The translations under genes were made by a program, and so were the position numbers. A DNA stretch of 64,000 nt, taken from Sinimarinibacterium flocculans (GTDB taxonomy: Bacteria; Pseudomonadota; Gammaproteobacteria; Nevskiales; Nevskiaceae). Shown piece after piece: positions 39,993-49,930 of the stretch. Below the pieces are notes generated by a model. The model searched no databases, was not told the origin of the DNA, and saw only the letters and a program-made list of their open reading frames with translations. The stretch lies in assembly GCF_003201205.1 (NCBI RefSeq), contig NZ_QICN01000002.1:173780-237779 (forward strand). The letters run 5' to 3'. Position 1 is the first letter of the stretch. Every line of letters begins with the position of its first letter.

Positions 39993-41939
39993 ATGATTCT
40001 CGGTCCTCCACGCCGGCGCGACGCGCTGAAGAACGTCCACGACGAACGCAATGCGTTCTTCAGCCGCAGCCTGTTCGCGGTGCTGCTGCTGGTGGCCGGC
40101 GTCGGCCTGCTGGTCGCGCGCCTCGTCGACCTGCAGCTTCGACAGCACGGCTACTTCTCGACGCGGGCCGACGAGAACCGCATGCGCGTGGTGCCGGTCG
40201 CGCCGGTACGCGGACTGATCTACGACCGCAACGGCGTCGTGCTGGCGCAGAACCAGCCGGCGTTCGTGCTGGAGATCACCCCCGAGCAGGTCGCGGACAT
40301 GCCGCAGACGCTGCAACGTCTCGCGGCGATCATCGACATCGGCGAGACCGACCTCGAACGCTTCCACGACCGCGTCGGCAAGACGCCGCGCTACCGCGGC
40401 GTGCCGCTGCGCTCGAACCTGTCGATGGAAGAGGTGGCGCGCTATGAGATCCGCCGGCACGAGTTTCCGGGCGTCGAGGTCACCGCCGGCCTGTCGCGCA
40501 ACTATCCGCTGGCGGCGAGCGGTGCGCACATCGTCGGCTACGTCGGCGGCATCACCGAACAGGAGCTGCAGCAGGTCGACGAGGCGGCCTATCGCGGCAT
40601 CAACCAGATCGGCAAGGTCGGCGTCGAGAAGAGTCGCGAGGACCTGCTGCGCGGCGAGCCGGGCGCCAAGATCATCGAGGCCAATGCCTTCGGACGGCCG
40701 CTGCGCGAACTCGACTACCGACGCGGCTATCCGGGGCGCAACCTGATCCTGTCGCTGGACGCCCGCGTGCAACTGGTCGCGGAGCGTGCGCTGGGCCCGC
40801 TCACGGGCGCAATCGTCGCGATCGACCCCGCCAGCGGCGAGGTCATCGCCCTGGTCAGCAAGCCCGGCTACGACCCGCACTACTTCATCGAAGGCATCAG
40901 CAGTGCGGACTACAAGACGCTGCTCGACAACCCCCAGCGCCCGCTCTACAACCGCGCCCTGCAGGGCACCTATCCGCCCGGTTCGACGGTCAAGCCGGCG
41001 ATGGCCCTCGCCGGCCTCGAGTACGGTGCCGCCGAACCGGCGCACCGCGAGTTCTGCGGCGGCCAGATGTCCTTGCCGGGCTCCACGCGCAAGTACCGCT
41101 GCTGGAAGCGCAGCGGTCACGGCTGGGTCGACATGGCAATGGGCGTGATGCGCTCCTGCGACATCTACTTCTACCAGCTTGCCCTGAACCTGGGGATCGA
41201 TCGCATCCATGCGGCGATGACCGGTTTCGGCCTGGGGGCGCCCACCGGGCTCGACGTGCCGCTGGAGAAAGGCGGCCTGTTCCCGTCGCGCGAATGGAAG
41301 CAGGTGGCGCGCCGCGAAAGCTGGTATCCGGGCGAAACCCTGAACGTCGGCATCGGCCAGGGTTTCACGCTGACCACGCCGGTGCAGCTCGCGCAGATGA
41401 CGGCGCGCATCGCCATGCGCGGCGGCGGCTACCGGCCGCACGTGCTGCGCAGCTACGAGGACCCGATCACCCGCGAGCGCGTGGCGATTGAACCAGAACC
41501 GCTGCAGCGTATCGAACTGAAGGACAACCGCCACTGGGCCACGGTGATCTCCGCGATGGAGGAAGTCACGCATTCGCCTTCGGGAACGGCCTACCGCATC
41601 GGTCAGGGCGCGCCGTACCGCATCGCGTCGAAGACCGGCACGGCGCAGGTCGCCTCGCTGCGCCAGGACGAGCTGCGCGCGCCGACGCTCGCGGAAACGC
41701 CCGTGCATCTGCGCGACCACGCCCTGTTCATCGCCTTCGCCCCGGTGGAGGAGCCGCGCATCGCCATCGCGGTGATCGCCGAGCATGCCGGCGGCGGCAG
41801 TGCCGTGGCCGCGCCGATCGCACGCATGGTCATGGACCAGTACCTGCTCGGCGAAGTGCAGTTCACCGGCGCCCCGGCCATCGTGCCCCCGCCCCCCGAA
41901 CGCCCCGCGCCGCGGGCCACACCGAGACCGACGCCGTGA
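39993..41939 (+). CDS. mrdA: Penicillin-binding protein 2 (elongasome transpeptidase)
   Basis: 648 residues. A short cytoplasmic tail, one anchor (LFAVLLLVAGVGLLVARLVDLQL), a pedestal domain (RGLIYDRNGVVLAQNQPAF) and the transpeptidase domain with SxxK in PPGSTVKPAMA, an SCD motif in MRSCDIYFYQL (position of the usual SxN/SxD), and KTG in ASKTGTAQV. It cross-links new peptidoglycan during elongation with RodA. GTGA overlap with rodA. The C-terminal 25 residues are a Pro-rich tail. Confidence 0.96.
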   Translation: MILGPPRRRDALKNVHDERNAFFSRSLFAVLLLVAGVGLLVARLVDLQLRQHGYFSTRADENRMRVVPVAPVRGLIYDRNGVVLAQNQPAFVLEITPEQVADMPQTLQRLAAIIDIGETDLERFHDRVGKTPRYRGVPLRSNLSMEEVARYEIRRHEFPGVEVTAGLSRNYPLAASGAHIVGYVGGITEQELQQVDEAAYRGINQIGKVGVEKSREDLLRGEPGAKIIEANAFGRPLRELDYRRGYPGRNLILSLDARVQLVAERALGPLTGAIVAIDPASGEVIALVSKPGYDPHYFIEGISSADYKTLLDNPQRPLYNRALQGTYPPGSTVKPAMALAGLEYGAAEPAHREFCGGQMSLPGSTRKYRCWKRSGHGWVDMAMGVMRSCDIYFYQLALNLGIDRIHAAMTGFGLGAPTGLDVPLEKGGLFPSREWKQVARRESWYPGETLNVGIGQGFTLTTPVQLAQMTARIAMRGGGYRPHVLRSYEDPITRERVAIEPEPLQRIELKDNRHWATVISAMEEVTHSPSGTAYRIGQGAPYRIASKTGTAQVASLRQDELRAPTLAETPVHLRDHALFIAFAPVEEPRIAIAVIAEHAGGGSAVAAPIARMVMDQYLLGEVQFTGAPAIVPPPPERPAPRATPRPTP

Positions 41940-43072
41940 TCACGCAGATGCTGCACGGCTCGCGCCCGCGCAAGCCCGAACCCGGCCTCGGCGACTGGCT
42001 GGAGACCTGGCACGTCGACCTGCCGCTGCTGCTGCTGCTGCTGTGCGTGGCGACGATCGGGCTGTTCGTGCAGTACTCGGCGTCCGGGCATTCGGTGCCG
42101 GCGGTGTGGAGCCAGGTCCAGCGCCTGATTCTCGGCCTGATCGCGATGGTCGCCGTGGCACAGGCGCCACCGGACCTCTACCGCAGCTTCGCGCCGTGGG
42201 CCTACCTGGTGACGCTGGTGCTGCTGGTGCTCGTGCTGCTGCTCGGCGATCACGCCAAGGGGGCGCAGCGCTGGCTCGACCTCGGCGTGATCCGCTTCCA
42301 GCCGTCCGAGATCATGAAGCTGGCGATGCCGATGACGGTCGCGGCATTTCTTCATCACCGACGCCTGCCGCCGAGCCTGCTGACGATCGGCTTCACGCTG
42401 CTGCTGATCGGCCTGCCGGCCGGCCTGATCATGATCCAGCCCGATCTCGGCACCTCCCTGCTGATCATCGCCGCCGGCGGCTTCGCGCTGTTCTTCGCCG
42501 GCCTGCAATGGCGCTGGATCCTCACCGCACTGGCCGCCATCGGCGCCGCCGCGCCGATCCTGTGGGAGCGCCTGCACGACTACCAGCGCCAGCGCATCCT
42601 GACGCTGCTCAACCCGGAGAGCGATCCGCTCGGCGCGGGCTATCACATCACCCAGTCGAAGATCGCGATCGGCTCCGGCGGCCTGTTCGGCAAGGGCTGG
42701 CTCAACGGCACCCAGGCCAAGCTCGACTTCCTGCCGGAGTCGCACACCGACTTCATCTTCGCGGTCTACGCCGAGGAGCTCGGCCTGCTCGGCGTGCTGC
42801 TGCTGCTGGCGCTGTATCTGGCCATCGTCGGCCGCAGCCTGTGGATCGCGCTGCGCGCCCAGGACACCTTCCAGCGCCTGCTCGGCGGCGCCTTCGCGAT
42901 GACCTTCTTCATCTACATCTTCATCAACGTCGGCATGGTCATCGGCCTGTTGCCGGTGGTGGGCGTGCCGCTGCCACTGCTCAGCTACGGCGGCACCTCG
43001 GCGGTGTCGCTGCTGGCCTGCTTCGGTATTCTCATGTCGATCCAGACTCACCGGAAACTGCTCGCCAAATGA
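41936..43072 (+). CDS. rodA: Peptidoglycan glycosyltransferase RodA
   Basis: 378 residues from GTG 41936; an ATG at 41948 would drop four residues. SEDS-family polytopic protein with about ten helices; conserved blocks include DHAKGAQRWLDLGVIRFQPS, IMIQPDLGTSLLI (with the catalytic Asp motif), QSKIAIGSGGLFGKGWLNGT, LPESHTDFIFAVYAEELG and LPLLSYGGTSAVSLL. It polymerises lipid II together with PBP2. Its stop overlaps the mltB start. Confidence 0.96.
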   Translation: MITQMLHGSRPRKPEPGLGDWLETWHVDLPLLLLLLCVATIGLFVQYSASGHSVPAVWSQVQRLILGLIAMVAVAQAPPDLYRSFAPWAYLVTLVLLVLVLLLGDHAKGAQRWLDLGVIRFQPSEIMKLAMPMTVAAFLHHRRLPPSLLTIGFTLLLIGLPAGLIMIQPDLGTSLLIIAAGGFALFFAGLQWRWILTALAAIGAAAPILWERLHDYQRQRILTLLNPESDPLGAGYHITQSKIAIGSGGLFGKGWLNGTQAKLDFLPESHTDFIFAVYAEELGLLGVLLLLALYLAIVGRSLWIALRAQDTFQRLLGGAFAMTFFIYIFINVGMVIGLLPVVGVPLPLLSYGGTSAVSLLACFGILMSIQTHRKLLAK

Positions 43073-44079
43073 TGCCGCGCCTCGCCCCCCTGCTGCTGCT
43101 CACCTGCGCCCTTCCTGCCGCTGCGGACTACGGTGGCCACGCACGTGCGCCGGAACTGCTGAAGCGGCTCGAAACCGAGTTCTCGTTCAGCCCGCAGGAA
43201 CTCGACTGGGTGAAGACGTCGCTGGCGGCGGCCGAACGCCTGCCGCAGCTGGTCGAGCGCGAACAGAAGGCACCCGAGAAGACCGAGACCTGGACCCAGT
43301 ACGCCCGCCGGATCGACGAAGGCCGCGTCACGAACGGCGCGGAACTGCTGCGCACCCACCGCGACTGGTTCGCGCGGGCCGAGGCGGAGTACGGCGTTCC
43401 GCCAGCGGTGATCGCCGGCATCCTCGGCATCGAGACGCGCTACGGCCGCATCACCGGCTCGGTGCGCGTGCTCGACGCCCTGTCGACGCAGGGGTTCGAT
43501 CACCCGACGCGGCATGCCTTCTTCCTCTCCGAGCTGGCCGAGTTCTTCGCGTTCTGTCGCGACTTCGGCTACGCGCCGACGGTGCCGCAGGGATCGTATG
43601 CGGGAGCGATGGGAGCCGCGCAGTTCATGCCGAGCAACTACCGCAGGCTGGCCGTCGATTTCGACGGCGACGGCCGCCGCGACCTGTGGTCCATGCCCGA
43701 CGCGATCGGCTCCATCGGCCGCTATCTCACCCGCTACGACCGCGCACGCGCCTGGCAGCGCGGCGAGCCGCTGGTGGTGCAGGCGCGGGTGACCGGGCCG
43801 CTGCCCGCGAACCTCGCGGTCAACGCCCGCAACGTGACCCACACCGTCGCGGCACTGCGCAAGCTCGGGGTCGAGGCGAAGACCGAACTGCCGCCGCAGA
43901 CGCGGGTTGGGCTGGTGGAGCTGACGCTGGACGGCGACGGTCGCGAATACTGGCTGGCCCTGCCGAACTTCTATTCGGTGATGTCGTACAACCCCCGTGT
44001 GTTCTACGGCATGGCCGTGACCCAGCTGGCGCAGCGTATCGAACAGGCGCACGCCGCCAGCCTGGAGCCCTCCAACTGA
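43069..44079 (+). CDS. mltB: Membrane-bound lytic transglycosylase B
   Basis: 336 residues from ATG 43069 (or 43072, the next codon). A signal peptide (LAPLLLLTCALPAAA); the motif LTCALP gives a cysteine at residue 13, but the lipobox is weak, so it may be soluble rather than lipidated. The catalytic glutamate is in AGILGIETRYGRITG near residue 122, followed by PQGSYAGAMGAAQFMPSNYRR, the MltB/SLT3 signature. It cuts glycan strands leaving 1,6-anhydro ends. Stop overlaps the rlpA start. Confidence 0.93.
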   Translation: MMPRLAPLLLLTCALPAAADYGGHARAPELLKRLETEFSFSPQELDWVKTSLAAAERLPQLVEREQKAPEKTETWTQYARRIDEGRVTNGAELLRTHRDWFARAEAEYGVPPAVIAGILGIETRYGRITGSVRVLDALSTQGFDHPTRHAFFLSELAEFFAFCRDFGYAPTVPQGSYAGAMGAAQFMPSNYRRLAVDFDGDGRRDLWSMPDAIGSIGRYLTRYDRARAWQRGEPLVVQARVTGPLPANLAVNARNVTHTVAALRKLGVEAKTELPPQTRVGLVELTLDGDGREYWLALPNFYSVMSYNPRVFYGMAVTQLAQRIEQAHAASLEPSN

Positions 44080-44900
44080 TGCGCCTGCCGGCGCGGGCCA
44101 TCGCCCTGCTGCTGATGCTGGGACTGGCCGGCTGCGGCGCACCGGCCCCCAAGTCACGCCCCGCCGCACGCAGCGACAACCCCAATGCCGGTCGCTACGC
44201 GCTCGAGCATGACGTCGCACCGCACCCCGACGAGGTTCCCGACGACATCGCCAGCATCCCGGACGCGGTGCCGCGTGCCGAACCGCGCTCGCGCGGCGGC
44301 AACTCGCCGGTCTACAGCGTCTTCGGCAAGACCTATCGTGTCCTCAGCGATGCGCGCGGTTTTCGCGAGCGCGGGATCGCCTCGTGGTACGGGAAGAAGT
44401 TTCACGGCAACCGCACCGCCAACGGCGAAACCTACGACATGTTCCGCATGACGGCCGCGCACAAGACGTTGCCGCTGCCGAGCTACGTGCGCGTGACCCG
44501 GCTCGACAACGGCCGCAGCGTCGTCGTGCGCATCAACGATCGCGGTCCGTTCCACAAGGGCCGCGTGATCGACCTGTCGTACGCCGCCGCGGCGAAATTG
44601 GACATGCTCGGCCACGGCAGCACCGAAGTCGAGGTCGTGGCGATCGACCCGCTCGAACCGGCGAGCCCAGCCGAGAGCTGGCTGCAGATCGCCGCCTACA
44701 GCGATCCGATCAACGCCGTGGTGATGCGCGAGGAACTGGCCCGCCACGGCCACCGCGATGCGCAGATCCTCATCGACGACGGCGAGGACCAGCCCGTGCA
44801 CCGGGTGGTGCTCGGCCCCTTCGTCGACACCCGCAGTGCCGAAACCGCGCGCCTGCGCCTGCAGGCTGCCGGCTTTGCCGCAACGTGGATGCGCCAGTAG
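44079..44900 (+). CDS. rlpA: Septal ring lytic transglycosylase RlpA
   Basis: 273 residues from ATG 44079. Lipobox LAGC (cysteine near residue 19), a disordered linker, the double-psi beta-barrel (GIASWYGKKFHGNRTANGE; VVVRINDRGPF, with the catalytic Asp) at residues 100-190, and a C-terminal SPOR domain (AESWLQIAAYSDPINAVVMR) that binds denuded glycan at the septum. RlpA cuts naked glycan strands in Pseudomonas. Position between mltB and dacC is conserved. Confidence 0.93.
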   Translation: MRLPARAIALLLMLGLAGCGAPAPKSRPAARSDNPNAGRYALEHDVAPHPDEVPDDIASIPDAVPRAEPRSRGGNSPVYSVFGKTYRVLSDARGFRERGIASWYGKKFHGNRTANGETYDMFRMTAAHKTLPLPSYVRVTRLDNGRSVVVRINDRGPFHKGRVIDLSYAAAAKLDMLGHGSTEVEVVAIDPLEPASPAESWLQIAAYSDPINAVVMREELARHGHRDAQILIDDGEDQPVHRVVLGPFVDTRSAETARLRLQAAGFAATWMRQ

Positions 44901-44960
44901 CGCATCGGTAGACTGGCGCCCGCCCACCACCCTCACCCGCCGCACCGAAGACTCTCAGCC

Positions 44961-46097
44961 ATGAAGGGACTCATCCGACTGCTCCTCCTGCTCGGCCTGT
45001 CCGCGAGCGCGCACGCGCAGCTGCCGACGCCGCCGCAGATCGAGGCGAGCAGCTACGTGCTCTACGACTTCGCCAGCCAGCAGGTTCTTGCCGACTTCAA
45101 CTCGATGCAGCGCGTCGAGCCGGCGAGCATCACCAAGATCATGACCGCCTATGTCGCCTTCGACGAGCTGGCGCGCGGCCACGTGACGCTCGACGACCAG
45201 GTGCTGATCAGCGAGAAGGCCTGGCGTACCGAGGGCTCGCGCACCTTCGTCGAAGTGGGCAAGCACGTGCGCTTCGAGGACCTGCTGATGGGCAGCATCG
45301 TGCAATCGGGCAACGACGCCACCGTCGCCATCGCCGAGCACATCGCCGGCGACGAGGCCGTGTTCGCACAGCTGATGAACAAGCATGCCGCGCGCCTCGG
45401 CATGAAGGGCACGCACTACGAGAACGCCACCGGGCTGCCGGCGGCGGAGCACTACACGACGGCCTATGACGTCGCCCTGCTCTCGCACGCGCTGATCCGC
45501 GACTTTCCCGAGGACTACCGCCGTTTCTCCGAACGCGAATTCAGCTTCGGACACCGCGGAGTCATCCGTCAGCAGAACCGCAACCTGCTGCTGGAAATGG
45601 ACCCGGGCACCGACGGCATCAAGACCGGGCATACCGAAGCCGCCGGCTTCTGCCTCGCCGCCTCGTCGGTGCGCGAGGGCCGGCGACTGATCTCCGTGGT
45701 CATGGGCACCGACGGTCCGCGCAGCCGCGCGCGGGCGTCCAAGGCGCTGCTCGACTACGGCTTCCGCTTCTACGAGAACGTCGCCCTGTTCGGTGCCGAC
45801 AAGCCGGTGCTGCGCCTGCGCGCATGGAAGGGCGACGCCACCGAACTGCCGGTCGGCGTGGCCCAGACGGTGACCCTGTCGCTGCCGCGGGGCACCGCGG
45901 ACCGCCTCGATGTCCAGCCGACGGTCGTCGGGCCGGTGATCGCGCCGATCGCGGCCGGCCAGACGCTGGGCTCGGTCACCTTGAGCGTGGACGGCAAGAC
46001 CCTGCGCACGGTTCCGCTGACGGCCTTGCAACCGCTGGCCAAGGGCAGCCTGTTCACGCAGCTCGTGGACACGATCCGGCTGTGGCTCGACATCTGA
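44961..46097 (+). CDS. dacC: D-alanyl-D-alanine carboxypeptidase (PBP5/6 family)
   Basis: 378 residues. Signal peptide (to SAHA, residue 19), SxxK in [14 protein letters not shown], SxN in [14 protein letters not shown] in [14 protein letters not shown], then the beta-rich C-terminal domain and an amphipathic anchor ([14 protein letters not shown]). It trims the terminal D-Ala from pentapeptides. dacA and dacC cannot be distinguished from sequence alone; the rlpA-dacC-lipB locus is the usual one for PBP5 homologues. Confidence 0.94.
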   Translation: MKGLIRLLLLLGLSASAHAQLPTPPQIEASSYVLYDFASQQVLADFNSMQRVEPASITKIMTAYVAFDELARGHVTLDDQVLISEKAWRTEGSRTFVEVGKHVRFEDLLMGSIVQSGNDATVAIAEHIAGDEAVFAQLMNKHAARLGMKGTHYENATGLPAAEHYTTAYDVALLSHALIRDFPEDYRRFSEREFSFGHRGVIRQQNRNLLLEMDPGTDGIKTGHTEAAGFCLAASSVREGRRLISVVMGTDGPRSRARASKALLDYGFRFYENVALFGADKPVLRLRAWKGDATELPVGVAQTVTLSLPRGTADRLDVQPTVVGPVIAPIAAGQTLGSVTLSVDGKTLRTVPLTALQPLAKGSLFTQLVDTIRLWLDI

Positions 46098-46107
46098 GGC
46101 AGGCCGT

Positions 46108-46797
46108 ATGAGCGCAGAGCCGGTCGTGCGCCGACTCGGCCTGCGCGACTACGCCGAGACGTTCGCGGCGATGCGCGCCTTCACCGACGCGCGCGACGAG
46201 CGCACCGCGGACGAAATCTGGCTGCTGGAGCACCGGCCCGTGTTCACACAGGGCCAGGCCGGCAAGGCCGAGCACCTGCTGGCGCCCGGCTCGATCCCGG
46301 TGGTGCAGTCGGACCGCGGCGGCCAGATTACCTATCACGGTCCCGGTCAGCTCGTCGTCTATTTTCTCGTCGACCTGCACCGCCGCGGCTACGGCATCCG
46401 CAGCCTGGTCACGCACATCGAGCAATCGATGGTGGACGTGCTGGCCGGCTACGGTATTGCCGCCGCGGCGGACCCGGCCGCACCGGGGGTCTACGTCGAT
46501 GACGCCGGCGGCTTGCCCGGCCGCGCGAAGATCGGTTCGCTGGGGCTGCGCGTGCGGCGCGGCCGCACCTACCACGGCCTGTCGCTCAACGTGGCGATGG
46601 ACCTCGAGCCGTTCTCGCGCATCAACCCCTGCGGCTACCAGGGCCAGCGCATGACCCAGGTCCGCGATCTCGGCGGCCCGGACAGCGTCGCCACCGTCGG
46701 CAACGATCTGCTCGCCCCCCTGATCCACCGGCTCGGCTACGGTGCAGTGACGTCCGACACGGACGAAGCGCGGGCCTCGGCTACAATCGGGCGCTGA
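46108..46797 (+). CDS. lipB: Octanoyl-ACP:protein N-octanoyltransferase
   Basis: 229 residues. Conserved [20 protein letters not shown], the lysine in [14 protein letters not shown] and the catalytic cysteine in [17 protein letters not shown] are all present. It moves octanoate from ACP to lipoyl domains, the first step of lipoate synthesis. In E. coli and Pseudomonas ybeD (DUF493) precedes lipB and lipA follows; here dacC is only 10 bases upstream and mlaF follows, so both partners are elsewhere or missing. Confidence 0.95.
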   Translation: MSAEPVVRRLGLRDYAETFAAMRAFTDARDERTADEIWLLEHRPVFTQGQAGKAEHLLAPGSIPVVQSDRGGQITYHGPGQLVVYFLVDLHRRGYGIRSLVTHIEQSMVDVLAGYGIAAAADPAAPGVYVDDAGGLPGRAKIGSLGLRVRRGRTYHGLSLNVAMDLEPFSRINPCGYQGQRMTQVRDLGGPDSVATVGNDLLAPLIHRLGYGAVTSDTDEARASATIGR

Positions 46798-46854
46798 TCC
46801 GTCCCTCCCGACCCTTACGGCCGCCCGTCGGCAGCCGCGCAGACAGCCCCCGCG

Positions 46855-47676
46855 ATGAGCAGCCCCGACCCGACTGACGATGTTCTGGTGCGCGTGCGCG
46901 ACCTGCGCTTCGGCTACGAGACGCGGCCGATCTACGATGGCGTCGACATCGACATCCGCCGCGGCCGCGTCACCGCGATCATGGGCCCGTCCGGCACCGG
47001 CAAGACGACCTTGCTGCGCATCATCGGCGGCCAATGGCGGCCGAAATCCGGCAGCGTGCTGTTCGACGGGCGGGACGTGCACAAGCAGTCGCGCAAGCAG
47101 CTCTACGACATGCGCAAGCGCATGGGCATGCTGTTCCAGCATGGCGCGCTGCTGACCGACCTGACGGTGTTCGACAACGTCGCCTTTCCGCTGCGCGAGC
47201 ACTCCAGGCTGCCGGAACCGCTGATCCGCGACATCGTGCTGATGAAGCTCGAGGCCGTCGGCCTGCGCGGCGCGGCGCAGCTCTACCCCGAGCAACTGTC
47301 CGGTGGCATGGCGCGCCGCGTCGCGCTGGCGCGTGCGATCGCCTTCGACCCCGACATGGTGATGTACGACGAGCCCTTCACCGGCCAGGACCCGATCAGC
47401 ATGGGCGTGCTGATGCGCCTGATCCGCTCGCTCAACCAGTCTCTCGGCATCACCAGCGTCGTCGTCTCGCACGATGTCGAGGAAGTGCTGTCGATCTCCG
47501 ACTACGCCTACATCGTACACGGCGGCAAGGTGCTGGACCACGGCACGCCGGACGCGATCCGCGCCTCCGAATCGCCGCTGGTGCGCCAGTTCCTCGAAGG
47601 CCGCCATGACGGCCCGATCGCATTCCACTACAAGGGGCCGACGCTGCAGCAGGACCTTCTCGGAGGCACGCCATGA
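46855..47676 (+). CDS. mlaF: Phospholipid ABC transporter ATP-binding protein MlaF
   Basis: 273 residues. Walker A GPSGTGKTTLLR, Q-loop MLFQHGALLTDLTVFDNVAF, signature LSGGMARRVALARA, Walker B DMVMYDEPFTGQDP and H-switch VVSHDVEEV. The C-terminal extension (PLVRQFLEGRHDGPIAFHYK) is typical of MlaF and contacts MlaB. It powers the MlaFEDB complex that returns mislocalised phospholipids from the outer to the inner membrane. First of mlaFEDCB-mlaA; overlaps mlaE by 4 bases. Confidence 0.96.
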   Translation: MSSPDPTDDVLVRVRDLRFGYETRPIYDGVDIDIRRGRVTAIMGPSGTGKTTLLRIIGGQWRPKSGSVLFDGRDVHKQSRKQLYDMRKRMGMLFQHGALLTDLTVFDNVAFPLREHSRLPEPLIRDIVLMKLEAVGLRGAAQLYPEQLSGGMARRVALARAIAFDPDMVMYDEPFTGQDPISMGVLMRLIRSLNQSLGITSVVVSHDVEEVLSISDYAYIVHGGKVLDHGTPDAIRASESPLVRQFLEGRHDGPIAFHYKGPTLQQDLLGGTP

Positions 47677-48440
47677 ACGGCATCTGGCAGGTGCTGTCCG
47701 CGTTTCTCGCCGGCCTCGGCCGCGCGCAGTTTTTCCTGCTCTCGATGCTCGCCGCCGTGCCGGCCGCCTTGCTGCGTCCGCGCCTGCTGGTCCAGCAGAT
47801 CTACAGCGTCGGCGTGCTGTCGCTGATCATCATCGTGCTGTCCGGCAGCTTCGTCGGCATGGTGCTGGCGCTGCAGGGCTTCCGCACGCTGATCCGCTTC
47901 GGCGCCGAGGAATCGCTGGGCGTGTTCGTGGCGCTGGTGATCGTGCGAGAGCTGGGCCCGGTGGTCACCGCGCTGCTGTTCGCCGGCCGCGCCGGTTCGG
48001 CGCTCGCTGCCGAGATCGGCCTGATGCGTGCCACCGACCAGCTCTCGGCGATGGAGATGATGGCCGTCGATCCGATGCGTCACGTGATCGCACCGCGTTT
48101 CGTCGCCGGCCTGATCGCGATGCCGCTGCTGTCGGGCATCTTCTGCGTGATGGCGATCGGCGTTGCCGGCGGTCATGCGATCGGCGTCGAGTTGCTGGGC
48201 GTCGATTCCGGCAGCTACTGGTCGCAGATCCGCAGCAGCGTCGAAGTGACGGACATCGTCCAGAGCTTCTTCAAGGCGCTGGTGTTCGGCGCCGCCATCA
48301 GCTGGATCGCGGTGTACCAGGGCTATCACGCAGCACCCACGTCAGAAGGTGTGTCGCGCGCCACCACCTCGACCGTCGTCGTCTCGTCGCTGTCGATCCT
48401 GGCGCTGGATTTCATCCTCACCGCGTTCATGTTCGGTTAA
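47673..48440 (+). CDS. mlaE: Phospholipid ABC transporter permease MlaE
   Basis: 255 residues, five to six helices. Family marks are GSFVGMVLALQGFRTLIRFGAE, VVTALLFAGRAGSALAAEIG and QLSAMEMMAVDPMRHVIAPR. It forms the transmembrane dimer of the Mla complex. ATGA overlap with mlaF. mlaD begins 30 bases later with an AGGA site. Confidence 0.96.
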   Translation: MNGIWQVLSAFLAGLGRAQFFLLSMLAAVPAALLRPRLLVQQIYSVGVLSLIIIVLSGSFVGMVLALQGFRTLIRFGAEESLGVFVALVIVRELGPVVTALLFAGRAGSALAAEIGLMRATDQLSAMEMMAVDPMRHVIAPRFVAGLIAMPLLSGIFCVMAIGVAGGHAIGVELLGVDSGSYWSQIRSSVEVTDIVQSFFKALVFGAAISWIAVYQGYHAAPTSEGVSRATTSTVVVSSLSILALDFILTAFMFG

Positions 48441-48470
48441 CGGCTTCTTATCGACCCTAGGACCTCGCCC

Positions 48471-49001
48471 ATGCAATCCAAAGCGCTGGAGATTCTGGTC
48501 GGACTGTTCGTCTGCCTCGGCGTCGCCGCCATCTTCGTCCTGACGTTCCGTGTCGCCAGCCTCGACAGTGTCGGTAACGGCGACACCTACGCGGTCACTG
48601 CGAGCTTCGGCAACATCGGCGGCCTCAAGGCGGGTTCGGCGGTGACGATGGCGGGCGTCAAGATCGGCCGCGTGCGGTCGATCGAGATCGACCCCGATAC
48701 CTTCGAAGCCCGCGTCACGCTCGACATCTCCGAGCGCTTCAACCGCATTCCGGAGGACTCGAGCGCCAAGATCCTGACCGCCGGCCTGCTCGGCGAGCAG
48801 TACATCGGGCTGGAGCCCGGCGGCATGGACGAGCACCTGAGCGACGGCAGCGAACTGATGCTGACGCAGGGCGCGCTGGTACTGGAGAACCTGATCGGCC
48901 AGTTTTTGGCCGGGCAGGGTGAGGGCGAGGACGACAAGCTCGCCGATGCGATCGGCAAGCTGGCCGACTCGCTGGCAGCATCCAAAGGAGACAAGCCGTG
49001 A
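48471..49001 (+). CDS. mlaD: Phospholipid ABC transporter substrate-binding MlaD
   Basis: 176 residues. One N-terminal helix (ALEILVGLFVCLGVAAIFVL) and an MCE domain (residues 38-118: ASFGNIGGLKAGSAVTMAGV, ILTAGLLGEQYIGLEPGG). MlaD forms the periplasmic hexameric ring that receives lipid from MlaC. Stop overlaps the mlaC start. Confidence 0.95.
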   Translation: MQSKALEILVGLFVCLGVAAIFVLTFRVASLDSVGNGDTYAVTASFGNIGGLKAGSAVTMAGVKIGRVRSIEIDPDTFEARVTLDISERFNRIPEDSSAKILTAGLLGEQYIGLEPGGMDEHLSDGSELMLTQGALVLENLIGQFLAGQGEGEDDKLADAIGKLADSLAASKGDKP

Positions 49002-49630
49002 CGCGAACGCTGACCCGACTGACCGCCGCCCTCGCCGGCCTGCTGCTGGCCGCGACCGCGCAGGCGACGGCACCCGACGCGATCATCCGTGACGCCACCG
49101 ACGCGGTGCGCGCGGACATCGCCGAGAACTTCTCGACCTACCAGCAGGACAAGGCCGCGTTCTACGCGATGGTCGAGGAAAAGATCGTCCCGCACTTCGA
49201 CACCACGTACATCGCCAAGGTCATCCTCGGCAGCCATCTGAAGGCAGCGTCGCCGGAGCAGATCGGCGAGTTCGAAACGGCATTCAAGGACATGCTGATC
49301 CGCACCTACGCGGACAAGCTGCTGGAGTACTACGACAGCATCGAGATCGAGGTGAAGCCGGCGCGCCTGAGCGGCAAGCGCGGCACGGTCGCGACCACGA
49401 TCATCCGCAAGGAACCGGGCAAGCCGCCGATCCCGATCGAGTTCTCGGTGCGTCAGGCCAAGGACAGCGACGAGTGGAAGATCTGGGACATCAAGGCCGA
49501 GAACATCTCGCTGGTGCTCAACTTCCGCACGCAGCTCGATTCCGAGATCAAGCGCAACGGCATCCCGCAGGTGATCGAGCGCATCAAGGCCGGCCAGCTG
49601 GTCGTCGGCGACGAGGACAACGCGGAGTGA
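48998..49630 (+). CDS. mlaC: Periplasmic phospholipid carrier MlaC
   Basis: 210 residues from GTG 48998. Signal peptide to AQA (residue 23), then the MlaC/Ttg2D fold (HFDTTYIAKVILGSHLKAAS; FKDMLIRTYADKLLEYY; WKIWDIKAENISLVLNFRTQ). It shuttles phospholipid across the periplasm between MlaA and MlaFEDB. GTGA overlaps at both ends. Confidence 0.94.
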   Translation: MTRTLTRLTAALAGLLLAATAQATAPDAIIRDATDAVRADIAENFSTYQQDKAAFYAMVEEKIVPHFDTTYIAKVILGSHLKAASPEQIGEFETAFKDMLIRTYADKLLEYYDSIEIEVKPARLSGKRGTVATTIIRKEPGKPPIPIEFSVRQAKDSDEWKIWDIKAENISLVLNFRTQLDSEIKRNGIPQVIERIKAGQLVVGDEDNAE

Positions 49631-49887
49631 AGCTCGATGCCGACGCGCTGAGCTTCGAGCGTGCGGCGCAGGGCTATGCGCGCGCCGACGAGTTGATCGC
49701 GGACGGCCGCGTCGACCTGAGCGAGGTGCGCCAGTTCGACAGCGCCGGCATCGCGCTGCTGCTGGAAATGAAACGCCGCGCACAGCGCACGGGGCGATCG
49801 CTCGAGTTCGTCGGCGCACCGTCGCAGCTGCGCGGCCTGCTCGGCTTTTTCGGCGTCGACACGCTGCTCGGCGTCGACGCCTCCTGA
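49627..49887 (+). CDS. mlaB: STAS-domain protein MlaB
   Basis: 86 residues from GTG 49627, overlapping the mlaC stop. A minimal STAS domain: VDLSEVRQFDSAGIALLLEMKRR, with the conserved serine/threonine position in FDSAGI, and FVGAPSQLRGLLGFFGVD. It binds MlaF and is needed for assembly and ATPase activity of the transporter. Shorter than E. coli MlaB (97). Confidence 0.88.
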   Translation: MKLDADALSFERAAQGYARADELIADGRVDLSEVRQFDSAGIALLLEMKRRAQRTGRSLEFVGAPSQLRGLLGFFGVDTLLGVDAS

Positions 49888-49930
49888 CGCACGCGGCCGG
49901 CGGCGCAGGGGATCGGGGGGACAGGAGACG

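Noticed and set aside
41785-43068. Long in-frame extension upstream of mltB
   Set aside because: It is out of frame with mrdA and rodA, which are clear; mltB starts with its signal peptide at 43069.
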